DNA from: UBA6168 sp964573725
GTDB lineage: Bacteria > Bacteroidota > Bacteroidia > Chitinophagales > Saprospiraceae
Reading direction: 5' to 3'
Length of the DNA: 34,791 nt
NCBI GenBank assembly: GCA_964573725.1
Contig: CAZNLJ010000047.1
Span: 1 to 34,791 of the forward strand
The notes below the pieces were generated by a model. That model searched no databases. It saw nothing but the letters and a program-made list of their open reading frames with translations, and was not told the origin of the DNA. Position numbers and translations under genes: made by a program. Numbering within the stretch: position 1 is the stretch's first letter; each line of letters starts with the position of its first letter. This document shows, one piece after another, positions 23,381 to 32,497 of this stretch.

Positions 23381-25315
23381 TCAATCCCCGGCTTGCTCCG
23401 CGGCCATTATCGCCTTGAACTCTTCCCGGAATCGGACCAGGTCTTCCGCCCGGCGGCTCAGTACCCATATTTTTCCCATGCCGAAGGAAGGCAGTTCCGC
23501 CTGCCACACGTCCGCCTCCACCGACCATCCGCTTATCGGGCGCAAGCCTTCCCGGGGATCCACCTCAAAGGCGGTTTTTGGAGTGAAACCATCCGGCAAC
23601 GGAATCGCCAGCGGCCCCGCCGGGCTGGGCCGCCATTCATAGCCGGTTTCCAGCAGGTCGTAATCGGTATTTACCAGGAAAAGGACCAATCGGTCCGGGG
23701 AATAGATGACGGCTAAGTCCACCGAAGCCGGCCGGCCGATTCCGGTGTGCCGGTAGGGATCTCCGTGGAGGAGGTCGTCACGCAGCAGCCGGATGATGCG
23801 CCCATAGGTTTGCAGGGCCTGCCGGGTGGCCGGGAACCGTTCGCCTGCCGCTTGCTGGAAGGTGAACCACAGGTTGCCTTTGGCTCCCCTGCCCAGGTTG
23901 AAGTACAACTGGGCCCCGAGTTCATCGGGTGTCGGCAGCGGCATGGCCGGCCGTTCGTCCCATAGATGAAGTCCCTGTGTCCAGGCCCAGATGGGTTTCG
24001 GCGCCGCGGCGTATTTCAAGTCGGCGGTATAGTAGCCCGTCTCCTCCAGCCGGGTCCCGAAAGGATGGGGCCACCGGCTTGTGGTCGGTGCCGTCACGGA
24101 ATAGTGGTCATGGCAGGCGATATCCGGCAGGAAGGCATATTCGAAGAACTTGACGTTCCGGCATAGGGTGAGCATGGTGGGCTTCCCCGGTGCGTACCGG
24201 CGGGTCATCTCCGTACAGGCATGGACCAATTGCGGGGTGAGCAGCCAGTCCGGCTCGTCCTGGAGATACCAGCAGGCGACCGCCGGATGGTTTTCCAGGT
24301 CTTTCAACAAGCCGATATCCGGATAGATGCCGGTATGGGGCATCGCCCGGATGCCGGTCCGGGCATACGCTTCCGAAAAGAAGGGGTCGTCCGACCGCCC
24401 GTTCCGTACCATGGTTTGGAGGTGATGGCGTCCGGCTTCCTCATACCGCCCGGGCTCGATGTGCCAGGTTCCGTTAGGGAAATAGTCCGCATGGGCGTTC
24501 CGATGGGTATAGGTGACGAGGGTGTCTCCCGTTTCCGAAGCGAAGGTGGCCCGAAGGATGAGCAATCGCCCGGGAGTGAGCCCTTTGTCCAGGCTTAGCC
24601 GGGCGATCAGGTGGCCGGCCGGGCGGACGCTCCGGGCCGACCAGTTGGCCTTCCGGATGTTCGGTCCGTTGGGAAGTTCGACGGACCGGACGCTGAGCCG
24701 CCGATTCGTCCGGTTGTGGAAATGTACCGTCAATTGCCGCAAGGTGCTGTCCAGGATGATGGACGGGATGTCCACCTGCGCTTCCCGGAAGGTATCGGCC
24801 CGGGCGGCGGCGACTTCCCAATCGGAGCCGATCCAGGCGAAACGGGCCGGTCGCGCAGGCTGGAAATCCGCCGCGGTTCCGCAGACCTCCAGTACGGTGG
24901 TCTGCCCGGGTGACAGGGTCTTGGTATGCACCCGGTCCCAGGCAATGTCGTAGGCCAGGCGGTAATGCCCGCTCTCGCGTTCATTCAGATACCATTCCCG
25001 AAGGGAAACGGGCTTGTCGGACTTGTTCCGGAAATAGAAAAAGGCCAATCCGCCCAAGTTCCGTTTTTCGTTGACTGGTTCCGTAAGGAACGATTCTTCC
25101 CAACGGGCCGGTCGCAGGACGATATGTTCCACCGACACCGGTAAGCCGGAAAGGTCGGCCGGAATTTCCTGGGCACCGGCCGGTAATGTGCAGGCGGTCG
25201 CCAGGATGAGCAGCCACCGCTTGAACGGTGTCCATACGGATGGGGCTGGTACCGGTGCAGGAAACGGGCTTGTCCGGTGGGAAAGGGTAGGGCGGCCGGC
25301 AGGGTCGATGGTCAT
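23381..25315 (-). CDS. Secreted glycoside-hydrolase-like protein (TIM-barrel type)
   Basis: A 644-residue protein. Residues 27-48 (VWTPFKRWLLILATACTLPAGAQ) are a signal peptide preceded by an unusually long N-terminal region, so the true start may be downstream at a non-ATG codon. Residues 50-275 are beta-rich, and 290-560 resemble a glycosidase TIM barrel. HPAVACWYLQDEPDW (343-357) looks like a catalytic acid segment (E354), with PKPIWAWTQG at 439-448 in the style of a later barrel strand. The C-terminus is beta-rich (VYSPDRLVLFLVNTDYD). The overall pattern recalls clan GH-A enzymes, but I cannot assign a family. It should be periplasmic or exported. It is divergent from the mannonate/glucuronate genes, which suggests a uronate-containing glycan as substrate; that is inference. 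Confidence 0.75.
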   Translation of the reverse strand: MTIDPAGRPTLSHRTSPFPAPVPAPSVWTPFKRWLLILATACTLPAGAQEIPADLSGLPVSVEHIVLRPARWEESFLTEPVNEKRNLGGLAFFYFRNKSDKPVSLREWYLNERESGHYRLAYDIAWDRVHTKTLSPGQTTVLEVCGTAADFQPARPARFAWIGSDWEVAAARADTFREAQVDIPSIILDSTLRQLTVHFHNRTNRRLSVRSVELPNGPNIRKANWSARSVRPAGHLIARLSLDKGLTPGRLLILRATFASETGDTLVTYTHRNAHADYFPNGTWHIEPGRYEEAGRHHLQTMVRNGRSDDPFFSEAYARTGIRAMPHTGIYPDIGLLKDLENHPAVACWYLQDEPDWLLTPQLVHACTEMTRRYAPGKPTMLTLCRNVKFFEYAFLPDIACHDHYSVTAPTTSRWPHPFGTRLEETGYYTADLKYAAAPKPIWAWTQGLHLWDERPAMPLPTPDELGAQLYFNLGRGAKGNLWFTFQQAAGERFPATRQALQTYGRIIRLLRDDLLHGDPYRHTGIGRPASVDLAVIYSPDRLVLFLVNTDYDLLETGYEWRPSPAGPLAIPLPDGFTPKTAFEVDPREGLRPISGWSVEADVWQAELPSFGMGKIWVLSRRAEDLVRFREEFKAIMAAEQAGD

Positions 25316-25421
25316 ATGCTGCGCTGGTTGGACGGATGAACAGGAAGGTCCTCCGCCGATTATGGCCCGTCGACCGGGTACAGGGTTCCGGTACCGGGTG
25401 CATGGGGGAGAATCCGATGGA

Positions 25422-25429
25422 TAAAGATA
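25422..25429 (-). promoter_or_regulatory. Possible -7 box (TATCTTTA) for the glycosidase-like gene
   Basis: The minus strand reads TATCTTTA, one mismatch from TAnnTTTG, about 105 bp upstream of the gene's ATG. No -33 element is seen. Confidence 0.25.
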
Positions 25430-25534
25430 CGAATCCGCAGCGATGGATTCCGGGTTCTCCGGTTCCGGGTGGTAAGGGTTGCCTGCGGCCGGTTTTTATT
25501 TCGGCACGCTGGCAATGGCATGCGTGCAGCCCCT

Positions 25535-25542
25535 TACCTTTG
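25535..25542 (+). promoter_or_regulatory. -7 box (TACCTTTG) for the mannonate oxidoreductase gene
   Basis: TACCTTTG is an exact TAnnTTTG, 72 bp before the chosen ATG at 25615. No TTTG lies at -33. Its position shows that upstream in-frame ATGs (from 25336) cannot be the start. Confidence 0.5.
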
Positions 25543-25614
25543 TCCGGAAGGTATCGGCCCGGGGTCGGGTCGATGACCGGTGGTCTTGCATCATTTTCAA
25601 AAAGTAAAGGACCT

Positions 25615-26430
25615 ATGCAGGGAATCTTTGACATCTCCGGACAAACGGCCGTCGTGACCGGTGGTTCCGGTATCTTGTGCGGGGCGATTGCCAAGGGCCT
25701 GGCCCGGTGCGGTGTCCGTGTCGCCATCCTGGGAAGGACGGCCGAGAAAGTCCACCGTACGGTCGGACAAATCCGATCCGAAGGGGGAACCGCCCTCCCC
25801 CTGGTGACGGATGTATTGGACGAAGCCGGATTGCTGGCCGCGGCAGAACAGGTGATGGGCGAATGGGGGCGGCTGGATATCCTGGTCAACGGGGCCGGCG
25901 GCAATATCCCGGGGGCGGCCATTTCGCCGGATTCGAACTTTTTCGAACATCCGTTCGGCAATCTGCAACGGGTGTTCGCCCTCAATTTCGACGGAACCGT
26001 CCTGCCGACCTTGGTTTTCGGCCGGTATATGGCCGCCGCCCGGTCCGGTTGTATCGTCAACATTTCCTCCATGACCGCGCAGCAGGCGGTCACCCGCGTT
26101 CCCGGCTATTCCACCGCCAAGGCGGCGGTCGACGGCTTCACCCGCTGGTTGGCGGTGGAGGTGGCGCTGAAATTCGGGGAAGGTATCCGTGTAAACGCCA
26201 TCGCACCCGGTTTTTTCATCACGGACCAGAACCGCCGTTTGTTGACAAGAGCGGACGGGACATTTACCGAACGGGGGGCGGATGTCATCCGTAAGACGCC
26301 CATGCGCCGTTTCGGGGAAGCGGATGAACTGACAGGAACCGCAATCTGGCTTTGCAGTGCGGCCGCCGCCTTCGTCACCGGTACGGTCATTCCGGTGGAC
26401 GGTGGATTCAGTGCCTGGAGTGGCGTCTGA
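25615..26430 (+). CDS. uxuB: SDR-family oxidoreductase, probable D-mannonate oxidoreductase (fructuronate reductase)
   Basis: A 271-residue short-chain dehydrogenase. The cofactor loop is TGGSGILCG (15-23), the NAG-type motif is NGAGG (92-96), and the catalytic tetrad residues include Ser151/152 and Y165xxxK169 (GYSTAK). The G-S-G-I-L-C variant of the cofactor loop and the position next to uxaC fit the SDR-type mannonate oxidoreductase known from Bacillus (UxuB/YjmF), which interconverts fructuronate and mannonate. A generic SDR role is the alternative. The start MQGIFDISGQ follows the -7 box at 25535-25542. It probably forms one unit with uxaC, 196 bp downstream. No mannonate dehydratase gene (uxuA) is in the window. 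Confidence 0.85.
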   Translation: MQGIFDISGQTAVVTGGSGILCGAIAKGLARCGVRVAILGRTAEKVHRTVGQIRSEGGTALPLVTDVLDEAGLLAAAEQVMGEWGRLDILVNGAGGNIPGAAISPDSNFFEHPFGNLQRVFALNFDGTVLPTLVFGRYMAAARSGCIVNISSMTAQQAVTRVPGYSTAKAAVDGFTRWLAVEVALKFGEGIRVNAIAPGFFITDQNRRLLTRADGTFTERGADVIRKTPMRRFGEADELTGTAIWLCSAAAAFVTGTVIPVDGGFSAWSGV

Positions 26431-26626
26431 TGCCCGACACCGGAGAAAATCCGGCCGCCGGCCACCGCAACCGCAGCGGCCGGAAAACCGGAATTATTCT
26501 TATCTTCGGACATCCGGCTGTTTGCACGTGCTGTGCGGCCCGGTCGTCCACCCGACTGTAATCCGATGTCCACGGACCTCGGCCGATCGGCGGCCGGTGG
26601 ATCCCCACCAATAATTGACAGCATCT

Positions 26627-28114
26627 ATGGCACAGGAGTTCATGGGCGAGGATTTCTTGTTGGATACCCCGGCGGCAGGCCGGCTGTATCATGATCATGC
26701 GGCCGGGCTGCCGATCGCCGATTACCACAACCACCTGCCGCCCGACCTGGTGGCCGCGGACCATGGCTTCGCCAACCTGACCCGGCTTTGGCTCCAGGGG
26801 GACCATTACAAATGGCGGCTGATGCGGGCCAACGGGGTGCCCGAACAGCTCATCACCGGCGATGCACCGGACCGGGACAAGTTCCTGGCCTGGGCCGAGA
26901 CGGTTCCCTGGACGGTCCGGAACCCGCTCTATCACTGGACACATCTCGAGTTGCGCCGGTATTTCGGCATCACCGAGTGCCTGGACGGGAGCAATGCCCA
27001 AGCCGTCTACGAACGGTGCAATGCCTTGTTGGCGGAGCCTTCCCACCGGGTGGGCGGGCTGCTCTCGCAAAGGAACGTCGCGTGGATCTGTACCACGGAC
27101 GACCCGGTCGACGACCTGGCTCACCACCATCGGTTGAAGCGGGAACAGCAGCAAACGTCCGACCATCCGGTACGGGCCGCGATGTACCCCACTTTTCGTC
27201 CGGACCGTGCCATCCTGATCGGCCAACCCCATTTCATCGCGTATATCGACACCTTGTCCGCCGCCGCCGGGCTGCCGATCCGGACCTGGGACGATCTGCT
27301 GGAAGCGCTCCGCAGGCGCCTGCATCATTTTCATGCGGCGGGTTGCCGACTGTCGGACCATGGACTGGAGTCCTTGCCGGACGCCGATTTTTCGGAAATT
27401 CATGCGGACAGCGCCCTGCGGCACCGACTGAAGGGAGAACCACTTTCACCGGATGCTACCGCACAGTACCAATCGGCCCTCCTGCAATTCCTGGGGCGTG
27501 AATACCACCGCATGGGATGGGTGCAGCAATTCCACCTCGGTGCCCTGCGGAATCAGAACAGCCGCTTGTTCCGTCGCTTGGGTGCGGATGCAGGCGCGGA
27601 CAGTATCGGCGATTTTTCACAGGCGGTTCCCTTGGGCCGATTCCTGGACCGGCTCGACCGGGCGGATTCCCTTCCCAAGACCATCCTTTACAACCTTCGT
27701 CCGGCCGACAACGAGGTATTCGCGACCATGGCGGGCAATTTCAACGACGGAAGCGTACCGGGAAAAATTCAGTACGGAGCAGCCTGGTGGTACCTCGACC
27801 AGCTGGACGGGATGGAAAAACAGCTGGATACCTTGTCCAATACCGGCCTGTTGAGCCGATTCGTGGGTATGCTGACGGATAGTCGTTCGTTCTTGAGTTT
27901 CTCCCGGCACGAGTACTTCCGGCGACTGCTCTGCCGCATGCTGGGACGTGATATCCACCAGGGTTTGTTGCCGAACGACATCGGCTGGATGGGGAGCCTG
28001 GTCGAGCGGATCTGCTATGAAAACGCAAATCGATTCTTCGGCTTGGCGCCGGCTGCTCAGGCGGTAGGGGCGGACGGCGCGAGTCGCTCCGACACCAGGT
28101 CCAATACGGCCTGA
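26627..28114 (+). CDS. uxaC: Glucuronate isomerase (uronate isomerase)
   Basis: A 495-residue member of the amidohydrolase-superfamily uronate isomerases. It shows the expected ADYHNHLPP metal-binding motif near residues 31-39, CTTDDPVDDLAHH, HPTFRPD-like strand (YPTFRPDRA) and the C-terminal PNDIGWMGSLVERICYENANRFF. It interconverts D-glucuronate and D-fructuronate (or galacturonate and tagaturonate), the step before UxuB. The ATG at 26627 is preferred; a TTG at 26615 in the same frame adds four residues. The 3' end overlaps the convergent cmk gene by 58 bp. Confidence 0.95.
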   Translation: MAQEFMGEDFLLDTPAAGRLYHDHAAGLPIADYHNHLPPDLVAADHGFANLTRLWLQGDHYKWRLMRANGVPEQLITGDAPDRDKFLAWAETVPWTVRNPLYHWTHLELRRYFGITECLDGSNAQAVYERCNALLAEPSHRVGGLLSQRNVAWICTTDDPVDDLAHHHRLKREQQQTSDHPVRAAMYPTFRPDRAILIGQPHFIAYIDTLSAAAGLPIRTWDDLLEALRRRLHHFHAAGCRLSDHGLESLPDADFSEIHADSALRHRLKGEPLSPDATAQYQSALLQFLGREYHRMGWVQQFHLGALRNQNSRLFRRLGADAGADSIGDFSQAVPLGRFLDRLDRADSLPKTILYNLRPADNEVFATMAGNFNDGSVPGKIQYGAAWWYLDQLDGMEKQLDTLSNTGLLSRFVGMLTDSRSFLSFSRHEYFRRLLCRMLGRDIHQGLLPNDIGWMGSLVERICYENANRFFGLAPAAQAVGADGASRSDTRSNTA

Positions 28115-28746
28115 AGTTGCTGGGACGGGGTCAGGTGGGAATTGTCCAGCAGGACGGCGTCCGCCGACATCCGGAGCGGACTGTCCGCCCGGGTGGCGTC
28201 GATGTGGTCCCGTTCGGAGAGGTTGCGCCGGATTTCCGGCAACGACACGGCATGTCCCTTGGCAAGCAACTCCTCGTAACGCCGCTGTGACCGCGTCTCT
28301 ACATCCGCCGTGAGAAAGATTTTCAATTCCGCTTCCGGGAAGACGACCGTGCCGATGTCCCGGCCATCCATGACGATACCTTTATCCTGTCCCATCCGCT
28401 GCTGCTGCCGCACCATTTCCCGCCGGACGACGGGGAGTGCCGCGACGGGGCTGACCCGATCCGCCACGTACATCCTGCGGATTTCCTCGGAAACGTCCTC
28501 GCCGTTCATAAAGATGTGATTCTCCTGTCCGACAACCGAAAAGTGCAGGGAGATGGCCGGCAGGACGGCAGCCACGGCTTCCTCGTCCCGGATGTCGATA
28601 TCCCGTCGGTACAAGTACAAGGTGACGGCCCGGTACATGTCCCCACTGCTGATGTAGGTGTAGCCCAGGGCCTTGCCCAGGGCCTTGGCGAGGGTGCTTT
28701 TTCCGCAGGAGGAATGCCCGTCTATGGCGATCAGGATTTTTTTCAA
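28057..28746 (-). CDS. cmk: Cytidylate kinase
   Basis: A 229-residue nucleoside monophosphate kinase that phosphorylates CMP and dCMP. The P-loop is IAIDGHSSCGKSTLAK (7-22), followed by YISSGDMYRAVTLY and the typical DGRDIGTVVFPEAELKIFLTA segment (DGRDIGT near residues 125-131), SQRRYEELL and SPLRMSADAVLLDNSHLT. The length is normal for the family. Together with PyrR and PyrB it is a third pyrimidine-nucleotide gene in the window, but unlinked to them. The last 19 codons lie over the uxaC 3' end on the other strand. Confidence 0.96.
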   Translation of the reverse strand: MKKILIAIDGHSSCGKSTLAKALGKALGYTYISSGDMYRAVTLYLYRRDIDIRDEEAVAAVLPAISLHFSVVGQENHIFMNGEDVSEEIRRMYVADRVSPVAALPVVRREMVRQQQRMGQDKGIVMDGRDIGTVVFPEAELKIFLTADVETRSQRRYEELLAKGHAVSLPEIRRNLSERDHIDATRADSPLRMSADAVLLDNSHLTPSQQLQAVLDLVSERLAPSAPTA

Positions 28747-28859
28747 GCTATCAGGCCTTAATCTGTGTTTTGCTACAGAACGGTAGCAGGCGCAAAAATC
28801 CGATTTTTAACGGGAAAAGTGAAATGCAGGCGGGCATATTCCCGGTGGGTTCCGGATGG

Positions 28860-28889
28860 CGGGCGACCGGTATGCTTACCGGTCGCCCG
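28860..28889 (-). terminator. 13-bp perfect hairpin after the OmpA/PD40 gene
   Basis: CGGGCGACCGGTA (28860-28872) and TACCGGTCGCCCG (28877-28889) pair around TGCT. It lies 19 bp past the stop of the leftward operon. There is no U-run, like other hairpins placed after genes here. Confidence 0.6.
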
Positions 28890-28908
28890 AATGATCCGGC
28901 GCATGGGA

Positions 28909-31401
28909 TCAGAACGGGCAGCGGCGACAGGGGTCGACGCGGACGTCCTTGTTTTCGCGGGAGAGCATGGACTTGTCCTTTTCCACACAGGTGGTGCAGC
29001 CGATGACCTTGAATTCCGTCCGGCGGTTCATCTGGTGCTCCCGTTCGCTGCAGGGGACGTTGTTGATGCAGTCGTTGACGTTGACGGACTCCCCGTATCC
29101 TTTTGCGACCAGCCGATCCCGGTCGATGCCTTTATCGACAAGCCAACGGACGACCGCCTCCGCCCGTCGTTGAGACAAGCGTTGGTTGTAATGGTGGGAG
29201 CCCCGGGCGTCGGTGTGCGATCCGATCTCGATGATATATTGCGGGTTCTCTACCAGTAGCGTATGCAGTTTCTCCAGCTCCGCGACGGCATCCTTGCGGA
29301 TGTAGGCCTGGTCGAAATCATAATAGATGTGCAAGAGGTAGGGAATGGCCGGGTTTTCGGGCGTGGGTCTGCTGGGGCTTTCCACAAAATCACCGCCACC
29401 GCCGAAGAGGACACCCTTCCGATACACCTTGCCGTCGGGATAGGTGCCGTTGGCCGGCAGGTAGGTGTCCTTGTCCAACCAGGTATCCGTCTGTGGGTCG
29501 TAGAAGGTGTAGGCCGTTTCCGGCAGGGAGGAGCCCGGCACTTCCTCTTTGGGAATTCCGGAGGCGGATTGGGCGGTGATGGCAACCGGTTGTTGGTAAA
29601 GGTTGATCCGGAAGGTCTCGGACTCCGTCCGGCCGAAGGTGTGAAGGGTATCCACGATGCCGGCGAAAAAACCTTCCCGGGTGGATTTGAGCCGATAGCG
29701 GCGGTCTTTTTCCAGTTTGAAATAATAATGTCCGGTGACGGTGGTCGTATAGGAGCCCACGGCTGCGCCGGTGCTGTCCTCGAGCGTGACGAGCGCCCCC
29801 TCGAGCGGAAGGCCGGAGGAACCGTCGAAGACGATGCCCTCGACATCGAAGACGGCCGTCCGCCTCAGGGGGATTTCGAGGATGACGAGCTCTCCGGGTT
29901 GTTTGCCCAGGGTGGAGGCGGTTGCGGTTGCCGGGTCGTAGTCCGGCAGTTGCACGGAAAGCAGGCAGGAGTCGTTGGCTTTCATGAAGAAGGAGATCTT
30001 GCCGTCTTCGTCGGTGAGCAGGGTATCCGCGCGGCAGGTTCGGACGACCTGTGCATCGCGGAGGGAATGGCCGGATTTGGCATCATAGACCAAGGCTTCC
30101 ACGGCGATGCCGATCCGGCGGAACTGATAGATGTCGTCGCCGCCCTTGCCGCCCGGCCGGCTGGAGGCCAGGAAGCCGCAGCTGCCCGCCTCGTTGAGCA
30201 CCAGGCTGAAATCATCGGCCGGACTGTTCAAGGGCGCGCCGAGATTGAGGGGGAAAGACCAGGTCTGTCCCGTTTGGTAGGTGGAGAACAAGTCCAGGCC
30301 ACCCAGCCCGATATGACCGTCCGAGGCGAAGTAGAGCATTCCGTCGGGAGCGGCATAAGGGAAGGCCTCATGGCCTTCCGTATTGATTTCCGGTCCGAGG
30401 TTGATGGGCGGTCCCCACCTGCCGGCGGTCTTTTCCGAGACATAAATGTCCATACCACCGAACCCGCCCGGCATATCCGATGCATAGTACAGGAACTTAC
30501 CGTCCGGGGAGAGGGTCGGATGGGCGACGGTATATTCGTCGCTGTTGAAGGGCAGGCTTTGCAGCGGCCCCCATTTCCCATCCGCATCCAGGCGGGCATG
30601 ATAGATCTTCAGCCGGACGATGCCGTCGTCGTCGGTCCCTTTCTTCCCGTGGAGGAAATTGTTGCGGGTCAGGTATATTTCCTGGTTGTTTCGGGAGAAG
30701 GAGACGGAGGCGTCATGAAACTTGGTGTTGAGCTCCCGGGAAAATTTCTCGGGTCTGCCGAATAGGAAATGGCCGCAGGGCGCCTGGTTGGTGTCGGTCT
30801 GGAGAAAGGGAACGGTAAAGAGCTCCAGGAAGGGATTGCCCGTCCAGGTATGGGTCCGGCGGATGGCGGGATTGGTGTCCCGCTCCGAGCAAAACACCAG
30901 GGATTGCTTGCCGAAGAAGACCGGGCTGAAGTCATCCGACCCGGAGTTGAAATCGCAGGATTCGATGGTGTAGATGCCATCACCTTCGGCTTTCAGCTCG
31001 TTTTCATAATCACATGCCCGCAGGAGGTGGCGGCCCCGTTGGTCACCGGGGACGAGTTCCACATATTGTTGGTACCATTCGCGGGCCTGGTCACATTTTC
31101 CGTTCCGCTGCAGCATCATCCCGTAGTAAAGCTGGTGGATCGGTTCCGCCTGTGGGGTGCGGACGGCCTGTCCGTACCAGAATTCCGCATTGACGGGGTC
31201 GTTGACTTTGCGGTAGGCTTCCGCCAGGTTGAGTTTGGCGAAGGCGTCATCGCTGGTTTGCAGGATTTCGTTGTACAGTTCGATCGCACCGACGTAATCC
31301 AGGTCGTCCATTTTTTGCTGAGCCAGCCGGAGTTTACCGGTTTGCGCGGATGCGGACAGCGCCGTCAGCAGGGAAACCATGGTAAGGTGAAGGAGTCGCA
31401 T
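28909..31401 (-). CDS. OmpA-family protein with TPR and PD40 repeats (PorE/SprE-neighbourhood type envelope protein)
   Basis: An 830-residue exported protein. The signal peptide MRLLHLTMVSLLTALSASAQ is followed by TPR-like helices (20-130), WD40-like PD40 blades (about 155-400; LSPDGKFLYYASDMPGGFGGMDIYV is typical), and two carboxypeptidase-regulatory-like beta domains (about 410-590). A C-terminal OmpA peptidoglycan-binding domain spans about 690-805 (IYYDFDQAYIRKDA ... GSHTDARGSHHYNQRLSQRRAEAV). The last 30 residues are Cys-rich (CTTC, CRRC). Proteins of this layout, including PorE, link outer-membrane T9SS components to the cell wall. It is the third gene of a leftward operon after the type B cargo and PorP/SprF genes, so it probably anchors that complex in the periplasm. 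Confidence 0.93.
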   Translation of the reverse strand: MRLLHLTMVSLLTALSASAQTGKLRLAQQKMDDLDYVGAIELYNEILQTSDDAFAKLNLAEAYRKVNDPVNAEFWYGQAVRTPQAEPIHQLYYGMMLQRNGKCDQAREWYQQYVELVPGDQRGRHLLRACDYENELKAEGDGIYTIESCDFNSGSDDFSPVFFGKQSLVFCSERDTNPAIRRTHTWTGNPFLELFTVPFLQTDTNQAPCGHFLFGRPEKFSRELNTKFHDASVSFSRNNQEIYLTRNNFLHGKKGTDDDGIVRLKIYHARLDADGKWGPLQSLPFNSDEYTVAHPTLSPDGKFLYYASDMPGGFGGMDIYVSEKTAGRWGPPINLGPEINTEGHEAFPYAAPDGMLYFASDGHIGLGGLDLFSTYQTGQTWSFPLNLGAPLNSPADDFSLVLNEAGSCGFLASSRPGGKGGDDIYQFRRIGIAVEALVYDAKSGHSLRDAQVVRTCRADTLLTDEDGKISFFMKANDSCLLSVQLPDYDPATATASTLGKQPGELVILEIPLRRTAVFDVEGIVFDGSSGLPLEGALVTLEDSTGAAVGSYTTTVTGHYYFKLEKDRRYRLKSTREGFFAGIVDTLHTFGRTESETFRINLYQQPVAITAQSASGIPKEEVPGSSLPETAYTFYDPQTDTWLDKDTYLPANGTYPDGKVYRKGVLFGGGGDFVESPSRPTPENPAIPYLLHIYYDFDQAYIRKDAVAELEKLHTLLVENPQYIIEIGSHTDARGSHHYNQRLSQRRAEAVVRWLVDKGIDRDRLVAKGYGESVNVNDCINNVPCSEREHQMNRRTEFKVIGCTTCVEKDKSMLSRENKDVRVDPCRRCPF

Positions 31402-31471
31402 GTGCTGGTGCTTGTTAGTGATTGGTCAATACAGGCATGGTCATGTTGGATGTGCACGGCGGCCCCCCGGC

Positions 31472-32470
31472 TCAAAAATAGCGGGGGGTGACAATTCGCT
31501 TTTCCTGGAAATTGAAATCATAGCCGACCATGAGTTCCACGGAGCCGACCGTGACATTGGCGAGGTCGGAGACGGGCACATCATAGGCTGCACCGATCCG
31601 CAGCCCGTTCCGGAACAGGTAGGAGACCCACACGTCGGCGGAATCGTAGGAGCTTTTGGGGTCGGTGGAAAGGATGGGGGCGGAGAAAGCGGACCGGAAA
31701 GCGGCGCCGATCCACAAGGTTTCCTGAAACAGGAGGGACAGGTCGAGGTCGAAGGCATCGGGTGCGCCGACCTGGCCGAAGAAAACGTCCTGGGAAATGC
31801 GGTTGTCGAGTCCGACGTTCCGGACCAGCAGGGAAGGTTTGAAGATTAGGGCATCCCCGTGGACCGGAATGGCGGCGCCGACGGCGAGGTAGAAATGTCT
31901 TTCCTGCCGGGCATAGGCGGTGGTGCTTATGTTTCGACGCAGGTCGTTTTCAACCAGTCGCGGGGAAGAGACGCCGAAGTAAAACCGATCGCCGTAGAGA
32001 TAGAACCCTGCCCCGACATTGGGCAGGACCCCGCGGTATCCTTCGAAGGCGGGGTCGTCCGGATTATCGAGCAGGACGCCGTTGAAATCGGCATTGAACT
32101 GTTGGAGTCCGGCCTGGAGGCCGAAACAGAACTTGAATTTTCCGAAGGGGATACGGTAACTGTAAGCCAGGTTGGCCCCGGTAGTCCGGGTGGAGCCGAT
32201 GACATCCCGGGCGGCACCAAACCCGATGCCGACCCGGTTGTTGCGCAAGGGCGTGTGCATGGTCAGGGTTTGTGTGGTCGGTGCGCCCGGAATTTCCTGC
32301 CATTGGGAACGGTGGAGCACCGCGATCGAGAGGTAATCCCGGGAACCGGCGTAGGCAGGGTTGAAGTTCAGGGTGTTGAACATATACTTGGTGAACATGG
32401 GGTCCTGCTGCGCGGTGGCGCTGGCGAGAATGGACCCGATGATCCCGAGACTGGCGATGATGTGTTTCAT
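31472..32470 (-). CDS. PorP/SprF-family type IX secretion protein
   Basis: A 332-residue outer-membrane protein. After a signal peptide (MKHIIASLGIIGSILASATA) comes the family signature QDPMFTKYMFN...FNPAYAGSRDY, then LHRSQW, then beta-strand-rich sequence to the C-terminal ...FNFQEKRIVTPRYF, as in PorP/SprF barrels. In Flavobacterium, SprF is needed for surface delivery of the type B cargo SprB, and paralogues usually sit next to the cargo they serve. Here the cargo gene stops 27 bp upstream, and the OmpA/PD40 gene starts 70 bp downstream. Its role is probably to anchor or pass the 32498-34030 product. Confidence 0.95.
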   Translation of the reverse strand: MKHIIASLGIIGSILASATAQQDPMFTKYMFNTLNFNPAYAGSRDYLSIAVLHRSQWQEIPGAPTTQTLTMHTPLRNNRVGIGFGAARDVIGSTRTTGANLAYSYRIPFGKFKFCFGLQAGLQQFNADFNGVLLDNPDDPAFEGYRGVLPNVGAGFYLYGDRFYFGVSSPRLVENDLRRNISTTAYARQERHFYLAVGAAIPVHGDALIFKPSLLVRNVGLDNRISQDVFFGQVGAPDAFDLDLSLLFQETLWIGAAFRSAFSAPILSTDPKSSYDSADVWVSYLFRNGLRIGAAYDVPVSDLANVTVGSVELMVGYDFNFQEKRIVTPRYF

Positions 32471-32497
32471 TGTTCCTGCGTTTGGTTGGTCGGTCCG

